In this document: piece after piece, positions 6,449 through 10,931 of the stretch | Numbering within the stretch: position 1 is the stretch's first letter | How the letters are laid out: each line of letters starts with the position of its first letter | Assembly (NCBI GenBank): GCA_947254205.1 | Contig: CAMYCE010000069.1 | Span: 1-10,931, forward strand | Direction of reading: 5' to 3' | Length of the DNA: 10,931 bases | Source of the DNA: an uncultured Prevotellaceae bacterium | GTDB lineage: Bacteria > Bacteroidota > Bacteroidia > Bacteroidales > Muribaculaceae | Program-made: the position numbers and the translations under genes | Notes under the pieces: model-generated | Database searches by the model: none | The model's input: the letters and a program-made list of their open reading frames with translations, nothing else | What the model was told of the DNA's origin: nothing

Positions 6449-7120
6449 TCAATCGAGCGTGATGCCGTTTTTTACAACTTCGATGATTTTGGCAGGGCTG
6501 TTTGCAATCACGCCAGCATGATATTCATTTAACTCTTTTTCGGGTCGAAATCCCCATGTCACCCCCACCGAGTCGATGCAGGCACGGCGTGCAGTTTCCA
6601 TGTCAACGCCCGAGTCGCCCACATAGAGGGTGTCGGCTTTTGAAACGCGAGCTTGGCCCAAAATCGAGAACACGATAGAGGGGTCGGGCTTCACATTCAC
6701 CCCTTCTTTTTGCCCTTCGACGGCTTCAAAATCGATGTCGCCAAAGTAGTGCTTAATGATGTCGGTGGTGGCCGATTGATACTTGTTGCTGGCAACAGCA
6801 AGTTTCACTCCCATCTCTCTGAGCTCATGCAACAGCTCGATGATGCCTTCATAGGGCTTGGTGTAGATGGTGCAGTGTTGGCTATAGTATTGTTTGAAAT
6901 CTTTGAGCACCTTGTCGATGGTGAGTTCATCGGAGCGTCGATCTTCGGGAATCACGCGCTGAATGAGCTTGCGCACCCCGTTGCCCACAAAAAAAGGATA
7001 GGAGGCAATGGCATGGGTGGCAAATTCATTTTCCTTGAGTGCATGGTTGCAAGCATGTCCCAAGTCTTCAATCGAGTTGAGCAATGTGCCATCAAGGTCA
7101 AATATCACTAATTTTTTCAT
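6449..7120 (-). CDS. gph: HAD-family phosphatase, phosphoglycolate phosphatase-like
   Basis: This is a 223-residue cytosolic HAD subfamily IA hydrolase with all four motifs. Motif I is DLDGTLLNS, with nucleophile D8 and acid/base D10. Motif II is VASNK with S111. Motif III is the lysine K144 in KPDP. Motif IV is GDSGVDMETA, with D169 and D173 binding magnesium. A helical cap lies between residues 15 and 90. The family removes phosphate from small sugar phosphates; Gph itself acts on 2-phosphoglycolate. The substrate cannot be read from sequence, and beta-phosphoglucomutase or pyrophosphatase PpaX-like roles remain possible. The ATG at 7120 starts 27 bp after the tamL stop with no promoter between, so the two are probably co-transcribed. 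The gene looks intact and typical in length. Confidence 0.88.
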   Translation of the reverse strand: MKKLVIFDLDGTLLNSIEDLGHACNHALKENEFATHAIASYPFFVGNGVRKLIQRVIPEDRRSDELTIDKVLKDFKQYYSQHCTIYTKPYEGIIELLHELREMGVKLAVASNKYQSATTDIIKHYFGDIDFEAVEGQKEGVNVKPDPSIVFSILGQARVSKADTLYVGDSGVDMETARRACIDSVGVTWGFRPEKELNEYHAGVIANSPAKIIEVVKNGITLD

Positions 7121-7147
7121 TTTTTTTAAGTTTGAGTTTTTGAATCA

Positions 7148-9526
7148 TCAAAATGGATAGCCCACCGAGAAGTGAAATTCGGCATCGCGCTTGAAGGTGG
7201 GGCTGAGCAGGGGCCAGTGATCTTGTTTCGAAGCTGGGTTATAGGCTTTCATGCCCATGTCGAGGCGCACGAGAAAATAGGTGAAATTCATGCGCAATCC
7301 CAAGCCATAGGCGAGAGCAACTTGCTCATAAAATTTGTTGAGTCGAAACACGCCATTGGGTTGGTCGGGGTAGTCTCTGATGGTCCAGATATTGCCCGCA
7401 TCAACAAACAGGGCACTTTCGATCACCCAAAACAGCTTGCTGCGAAACTCGGCATTGAGGGCGAGCTTGATGTCGCCACACTGATAAATAAAGCTGTTTT
7501 GCGAGTTGCTGGCATTGAAACTGCCAGGCCCCAGTGTGCGCACTCCCCAACCTCTCACACCATTGGCTCCGCCGGCATAGAAACGCTTTTCAAATGGTGC
7601 CACTCTTGAGTTGGCATAGGGCACTATCACTCCCAAACCTGCATGCAGAGCAAGCGAGTTGCGAGAGCTGAAGTTGTGGGTGAAGCTATAGTCGCCCTCC
7701 AGTTTGAAATATTGCGAATAGCTAATGCCAAACACCTTGTAGGCATCGCCATTGTTGCGATGCTGGTGCGATAGCTTTGAAAGGCCATATAGCAAGTTGC
7801 CTGCAATTTCGCCCGAAGCGCGCACTGTGTAGATGTTTTGCTGCTGCAAGGGGCGCAATGGCGAAATGTCAACCTTGTTGGTGTGATAGTAGCTATATCC
7901 CATGCGCATGATCAAGTGGTCTTCATAGGAGTAGCGCAACAATGGGTTGTTGATGCTGTCGAGAAAGTTAGACCTACTTTTGGGCAGGTACACATAGTTC
8001 AGGTCGAGCAGGTTGAGGGTGTGACGGGTGCGGTTTTGTTGCTCACTCCACAGGTATTTCCACCCGGTGCCTGCCATGATGCGGGTGTACTCGGGGCGTG
8101 CCTGATAGTTGAAATTTACAGCCACCTCGGTCGAAGCCTGAATGCGTTGCTTGAAGCTTTTGCTCAAGAATGGAGCTTTAAACTTGGGGTAGGTGATGCC
8201 AGCCTCGGCGGCATATTCCGAGTAGTTGTTGTTAATGAGCCCGTTGAGGTTGCCCGAGAGGCTCTCATAGCTGGTTTTGAACTTCACATTGAGCAATTCA
8301 GAACCTCCAAGCAGGTTGCGGTGCTGGTAGTCGGCTCCCACACCAAAACCCAAGTCACCTTCAGAGTTGGTGCCCTCGACCGAGAAGGTGAATGACTGCG
8401 ACTTGTCGCGCGACAGCAAAATGTAGGTGTCGAGATAGAGTTTATTGTCGATTTCTCCCACTGGCTGCGTGGTGATGCTGATAAACTTCACGATGCCCAA
8501 TCGGCCCAGTGCCTGATAGGTTTTGTTGACATCGGCAGCATTATATAGCCCTCCGTGAGTGATGTAGCAGCACTCCTCAAGTGGCCGGCAACGCATGTAG
8601 TGGTCGTTGGGGTTCATGATGAAGCGATAGCCGTGATAGATGGTGGTGTCGCCCGTGTAGTGATTGTCTTGCATGGTCACGGGATCGTAGTCGGTGACAA
8701 ATGTCACGTTGCGCACATAAAAAGGCCTGTGCCTTTGATATTGAGGCATGCGCGCCAAGCCTCGCGGAGGCATTGTGTTGAGAGTGAGGTCAACGGCCCG
8801 AGAGTGGGCAGCAGTGTCGGCTACAAAGGTGATGTATTCTTTGTTGAAGGCGAAGTAGCCATTTTCTCGCAATCGCTCGGTGATGAGTTCTCGCTCGCTG
8901 TTGAGCTTGTTGTGGTCGAAGGTGGAGTTTTGCCTGATGGGGAATATCGTGGTGTCGGCTAAGATGAGCTCGCGCAACGTGTCGTTGGGAATGTTATAGG
9001 TGATTGAGCGCACATAATAGGGCTCGTTGAGCTTGATGTCGTAGCTCACTTTGGCTTTGCGCTTTTTTTCATCTTTCACCACGCGACTGGTCACGCTGTT
9101 GTTCATGTAGCCCTTGTTGATGAGGGCTCGCGACAGCTGGTTCACGCTGGCAGTGGTGAGTGTTGAGTCATATATCACAGGGGGAGTGCCCACGCGTTGC
9201 ACCCACTTGTTAAACCACTTGGTGGAATCTTGCCCCGAAATGTTGTAGAATGCAAGTTGCAGTTTAAGCCCTCCCAGCACTTTGTGATTTTCGGTTTGGC
9301 GCAAGTAGTTGACCAAGTCATAGGTGCTCACTTCGGCATTTTGGTTTTCTTTGTCGATAATGCGAATGCTCACATTGTCGAGCAAATATTCTCCTTGAGG
9401 CACATGCCGGCTTGTGCTACACGACACCACCCCCCATGTTGCAATCATGAGTGCTATGAGTGCCCATGTTTTGGTTTTATTGCTATTGTGCTTGTGTGTA
9501 ACCACTGTGAGTTGCCCTCTTTTCAT
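7148..9526 (-). CDS. tamL: Omp85-family outer-membrane lipoprotein, TamL/BamA-like
   Basis: This is a 792-residue protein of the Bacteroidetes TamL type, an Omp85 barrel that is also a lipoprotein; relatives help insert outer-membrane proteins together with TamB. A hydrophobic signal is followed by the lipobox VVSC, making C36 the lipidated residue. Next comes CSTSRHVPQGEYLL, a characteristic start of the family. POTRA-like segments span about 45-370, including YVRNVTFVTDYDPVTM. A 16-strand barrel follows, from about 375 to the C-terminus. The lid-loop motif is VRGW near residue 655, in place of the usual VRGF/Y, and the last strand ends in F (HFSVGYPF). I chose the ATG at 9526 because a strong promoter (9539-9569) lies immediately upstream; a TTG start at 9568 would fall in its -33 element. 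No tamB is adjacent on the visible side; gph follows instead. Confidence 0.88.
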   Translation of the reverse strand: MKRGQLTVVTHKHNSNKTKTWALIALMIATWGVVSCSTSRHVPQGEYLLDNVSIRIIDKENQNAEVSTYDLVNYLRQTENHKVLGGLKLQLAFYNISGQDSTKWFNKWVQRVGTPPVIYDSTLTTASVNQLSRALINKGYMNNSVTSRVVKDEKKRKAKVSYDIKLNEPYYVRSITYNIPNDTLRELILADTTIFPIRQNSTFDHNKLNSERELITERLRENGYFAFNKEYITFVADTAAHSRAVDLTLNTMPPRGLARMPQYQRHRPFYVRNVTFVTDYDPVTMQDNHYTGDTTIYHGYRFIMNPNDHYMRCRPLEECCYITHGGLYNAADVNKTYQALGRLGIVKFISITTQPVGEIDNKLYLDTYILLSRDKSQSFTFSVEGTNSEGDLGFGVGADYQHRNLLGGSELLNVKFKTSYESLSGNLNGLINNNYSEYAAEAGITYPKFKAPFLSKSFKQRIQASTEVAVNFNYQARPEYTRIMAGTGWKYLWSEQQNRTRHTLNLLDLNYVYLPKSRSNFLDSINNPLLRYSYEDHLIMRMGYSYYHTNKVDISPLRPLQQQNIYTVRASGEIAGNLLYGLSKLSHQHRNNGDAYKVFGISYSQYFKLEGDYSFTHNFSSRNSLALHAGLGVIVPYANSRVAPFEKRFYAGGANGVRGWGVRTLGPGSFNASNSQNSFIYQCGDIKLALNAEFRSKLFWVIESALFVDAGNIWTIRDYPDQPNGVFRLNKFYEQVALAYGLGLRMNFTYFLVRLDMGMKAYNPASKQDHWPLLSPTFKRDAEFHFSVGYPF

Positions 9527-9538
9527 GTGAATTGAATG

Positions 9539-9569
9539 CAAATTTACGCCCTTTAGCCCGATTGGCAAA
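9539..9569 (-). promoter_or_regulatory. Strong promoter of the tamL-gph unit
   Basis: On the minus strand TTTG (9566-9569), 19 bp, then TAAATTTG (9539-9546) is an exact match to the Bacteroidetes consensus. The -7 element ends 12 bp before the ATG at 9526, so transcription should start near 9534 with a leader of only about 8 nt. Confidence 0.8.
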
Positions 9570-9613
9570 AAGAAAACTTCACTTTTTAAACCAAACGGCT
9601 GTTGGTGCTATTT

Positions 9614-9623
9614 CCCCCCCCCC
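9614..9623. repeat. Homopolymer of ten cytosines
   Basis: Ten C on the plus strand (ten G on the minus strand) lie between the small coiled-coil gene's terminator and the tamL promoter, about 45 bp upstream of the -33 element. Such tracts slip during replication, so length may vary between cells or reads. It is outside any gene. Confidence 0.7.
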
Positions 9624-9629
9624 TTGTTT

Positions 9630-9692
9630 AAAAATAGCAATGTTTCATCGCATGGCATGTTGTGGTGTCTACTTGCCCATGCGATGAAACAT
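9630..9692 (-). terminator. Probable terminator of the small coiled-coil gene
   Basis: ATGTTTCATCGCATGG (9640-9655) and CCATGCGATGAAACAT (9677-9692) form a perfect 16-bp stem with a 21-nt loop. On the minus strand GCTA and TTTTT (9630-9634) follow a few bases after the stem. It lies 56 bp past the stop at 9748. The large loop and the gap before the T-run are unusual, so a small mobile-element-like palindrome is an alternative. Confidence 0.55.
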
Positions 9693-9718
9693 GAAATCTT
9701 GCTCCTGCAACTGTTGTA

Positions 9719-9734
9719 GCATCATCGATGATGC
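9719..9734. repeat. Perfect 16-bp palindrome
   Basis: GCATCATCGATGATGC is its own reverse complement. It lies 14 bp past the stop of the small coiled-coil gene. It could be a protein-binding operator-like site or a small stem in the transcript's 3' end. No partner gene suggests which. Confidence 0.6.
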
Positions 9735-9747
9735 CACACGGTGCTTG

Positions 9748-10074
9748 CTACTTGCTGTTGCTTGAAAGCTTGTGCAATTTTTTGCGCAACTCAATGGCTT
9801 TTCTTATTTCTTTGAGTGTGGCTTTTTGCTTCTTTTTCTCTTTTTCCAGCTTTTTGCATTGGTCTTTGAGCTTCTTGCGAGAGCTTTCAAGTTCTTTGAT
9901 TTTGTTTTTTAAATCATCTATTTTGTCGGTAGTGCTGTTGTAGTTGCTTGAAGCGTTCTTTTCAAGAGCGACCAACTCTTCTCGTGGAATCGTGCGATAC
10001 TCAATTTTTTGTGCCATGCTACTTTGCACTCCCATCAGGGCCACAAAGGCAATGATTAAACTCGTTTTCTTCAT
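9748..10074 (-). CDS. Small secreted coiled-coil protein
   Basis: This 108-residue exported protein is not recognised as a named family. Residues 1-21 form a signal peptide with a likely cut at SMA-Q. Residues 22-47 are a short linker. Residues 48-104 are a lysine- and glutamate-rich coiled coil with heptad-like spacing (IDDLKNKIKELESSRKKLKD and onward). It is small, basic and probably periplasmic or surface-located. Chaperone-like (Skp/OmpH-type) or structural roles are possible for short exported coiled coils, but nothing here proves one; Skp-like proteins are usually longer. It stands as a single gene with a -7 element upstream and a probable terminator downstream. The ATG at 10074 followed by AAGAAAACG gives a normal signal-peptide start. 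Confidence 0.75.
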   Translation of the reverse strand: MKKTSLIIAFVALMGVQSSMAQKIEYRTIPREELVALEKNASSNYNSTTDKIDDLKNKIKELESSRKKLKDQCKKLEKEKKKQKATLKEIRKAIELRKKLHKLSSNSK

Positions 10075-10103
10075 TTTGGTTTATTATTTTTTTAAAATCC
10101 CCA

Positions 10104-10111
10104 CAAAGATA
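10104..10111 (-). promoter_or_regulatory. -7 element for the small coiled-coil gene
   Basis: The minus strand reads TATCTTTG, matching TAnnTTTG, 29 bp before the ATG at 10074. No TTG is present at the usual distance upstream, so the -33 element is not identified. Confidence 0.5.
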
Positions 10112-10154
10112 CCCAAAATATTCGACATAGCCATCTTCCCCAATCGCTATATTG

Positions 10155-10185
10155 TTGTGCAATTGCTCCAAAATGCTTAAATTAG
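10155..10185 (+). promoter_or_regulatory. Possible promoter of the DJ-1-like gene
   Basis: TTG (10155-10157), 20 bp, then TAAATTAG (10178-10185) is one mismatch from TAnnTTTG. It would give a leader of about 50 nt that includes repeat core copy 4. Support is weak but spacing is right. Confidence 0.3.
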
Positions 10186-10205
10186 CACTCAGTTGATAAC
10201 TTAAA

Positions 10206-10225
10206 CCCCAATGACCGATTGGGGG
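10206..10225 (+). repeat. Dispersed intergenic repeat, core copy 4
   Basis: CCCCAATGACCGATTGGGGG. The stem is CCCCAAT with ATTGGGG around GACCG, the most symmetric copy. It ends 16 bp before the start codon of the DJ-1-like gene, so it would sit in that gene's 5' leader and could form a hairpin close to the start. The 5' flank CTTAAACCCCAAT also matches the opposite arm of the copy at 843-862. Confidence 0.75.
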
Positions 10226-10241
10226 TAAAACTTTTAAAAAG

Positions 10242-10793
10242 ATGAATACCTCATTATTGTTTTTGGCCGATGGTTTTGAAGAGATAGAGGCTCTTGCCAC
10301 GGTTGATGTGATGCGCCGTGCAGGCATGAATGTAATTATGGTGTCGGTTGGTGGAGATTCCCTTGTGCATGGCACCCATGGTGTGCCTGTGGTGGCCGAT
10401 GCCCTGCTTGGCGATGTAGACCTTGGCGGTGCCGAGTGGCTCATTTTGCCGGGAGGTATGCCCGGCGCAAGCAACTTGGCCGCCTGCAAGCCATTGTGTG
10501 ATGCCCTTGTCGCGCAGGCAAGCAAAGGGGCAGGTGTGGCTGCTATTTGTGCCTCGCCCTCAATTGTGCTTGGCCCTTTGGGATTGCTCGAGGGCAAGGA
10601 GGCCGTGTGCTACCCGGGCATGGAGCAGGGCATGGGTGCAGTGAAGGCAGTGAGTGGCGAGCTTGTGGCAGTTGATGGCAACATCATCACGGGCAAGGGT
10701 CCGGCGGCTGCATGTGCTTTTGCACTTGCCATTGTGTCACGCTCTGTGGGCGAGGCTGTGGCGAGCGAAGTGGCTCAAAGCATGCTCTTGTAG
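10242..10793 (+). CDS. DJ-1/ThiJ/PfpI-family protein (YajL/DJ-1-like)
   Basis: This is a 183-residue cytosolic protein of the DJ-1 clade. The reactive cysteine is C103 in AAICASP, equivalent to C106 of human DJ-1 (AICAGP), and the conserved glutamate is E16 in GFEEIEA, equivalent to E18. The substrate-pocket turn LPGGMPGASNL spans 69-79, and ITGKGPAAACAFAL near 149-162 fits the family's C-terminal motif. DVMRRAG (22-28) is nearly the DJ-1 sequence. Members are described as redox-sensing, chaperone-like, or glyoxalase/deglycase proteins; the annotation as thiamine-synthesis ThiJ is historical and not supported by neighbours here. It is the only plus-strand gene, divergent from the small coiled-coil gene. 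Length is normal and the gene looks intact. Confidence 0.9.
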   Translation: MNTSLLFLADGFEEIEALATVDVMRRAGMNVIMVSVGGDSLVHGTHGVPVVADALLGDVDLGGAEWLILPGGMPGASNLAACKPLCDALVAQASKGAGVAAICASPSIVLGPLGLLEGKEAVCYPGMEQGMGAVKAVSGELVAVDGNIITGKGPAAACAFALAIVSRSVGEAVASEVAQSMLL

Positions 10794-10814
10794 AGATTTC
10801 CCCATGAGCATCAG

Positions 10815-10822
10815 TAACTTTG
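10815..10822 (+). promoter_or_regulatory. Possible -7 element reading out of the window
   Basis: TAACTTTG matches TAnnTTTG 21 bp past the DJ-1-like stop. The nearest upstream TTG is 24 bp away, slightly too far. It could serve a gene beyond the right edge. Confidence 0.25.
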
Positions 10823-10878
10823 AATTATCTCCCTCGATTTTGAGAGAAGCATAGCCGAAAACGCTTGGGAACCCTATT

Positions 10879-10927
10879 AACCCCAATCGGTCATTAGGTC
10901 GCAATAAGAAAATATCTTAGGCTTTTC
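10879..10927 (-). repeat. 49-bp intergenic repeat, copy B (contains core copy 5)
   Basis: This is the reverse complement of the block at 814-862, matching at 44 of 49 positions. The plus strand starts AACCCCAATCGGTCATTAGG and ends TAGGCTTTTC. It begins 85 bp past the stop of the DJ-1-like gene, in the same orientation relative to the preceding gene as copy A. The match may extend past the right edge. Confidence 0.8.
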
Positions 10928-10931
10928 CTTG

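Noticed and set aside
9549..9566. Possible sixth repeat core, CCCTTTAGCCCGATTGGC
   Set aside because: It shares GCCCGATT with the copy at 676 but lacks the rest of the stem, and it overlaps the tamL promoter spacer. Similarity is too weak to call.
10019..10597. 192-residue minus-strand open frame opposite the DJ-1-like gene
   Set aside because: It overlaps both the DJ-1-like gene and the signal-peptide region of the small coiled-coil gene in other frames and shows no domain.
10804..10854. 16-codon plus-strand ORF after the DJ-1-like gene
   Set aside because: Too short, no leader or conservation evidence. It overlaps a possible promoter element.
676..10927. CRISPR array
   Set aside because: The repeat copies are widely scattered, occur in both orientations and have no regular spacers; no cas gene is present.

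Overview
The window is most likely from a member of the Bacteroidales, such as Prevotellaceae or Muribaculaceae. The evidence is Bacteroidetes-type promoters (TTTG or TTG, about 19-20 bp, then TAnnTTTG) upstream of several genes, absence of obvious Shine-Dalgarno sites, secreted proteins with fibronectin-like modules, a T9SS-type sorting tail, and an Omp85 lipoprotein of the TamL type. This assignment is inference from gene content. I could not search any database.

Layout. Positions 1-601 hold the 5' part of an IS1634-like insertion sequence whose transposase gene runs off the left edge. Positions 602-1052 are non-coding. They carry two copies of an intergenic repeat core (one inside a 49-bp repeat) and a very strong imperfect hairpin at 944-1006. 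Positions 1053-3954 are a minus-strand operon of three secreted proteins. The first, at 3484-3954, is small and ends in a T9SS type A-like tail. The other two are tandem, diverged paralogues of about 395 residues built from three beta-sandwich-like modules. All three share a short motif just after the signal peptide. Positions 3955-4602 are intergenic: operon promoter and leader, an AT-rich stretch, the broken 5' end of an AAA-type ATPase gene with its Walker A motif intact (4258-4392), and the terminator of the next gene. Positions 4603-6282 encode an AspT/YidE/YbjL-type membrane transporter with its own promoter. Positions 6449-9526 are a minus-strand pair: tamL (Omp85 outer-membrane lipoprotein) followed by a Gph-type HAD phosphatase. 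Upstream of it lie a C10 tract, a hairpin terminator and a perfect 16-bp palindrome. Positions 9748-10074 encode a small secreted coiled-coil protein. Positions 10242-10793, the only plus-strand gene, encode a DJ-1/ThiJ-like protein.

How it fits together. The left half looks accessory (IS end, ATPase remnant, duplicated secreted proteins). The right half looks like ordinary envelope and housekeeping functions. The thread through the window is an intergenic repeat with core CCYAATGACCGATTGGGG. It occurs five times, never in a gene. Two copies, about 10 kb apart and in opposite orientation, extend to a 49-bp block matching at 44 of 49 positions. No complete novel defence or metabolic system is visible. 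The repeat family, the secreted paralogue operon and the ATPase remnant are the most interesting items.
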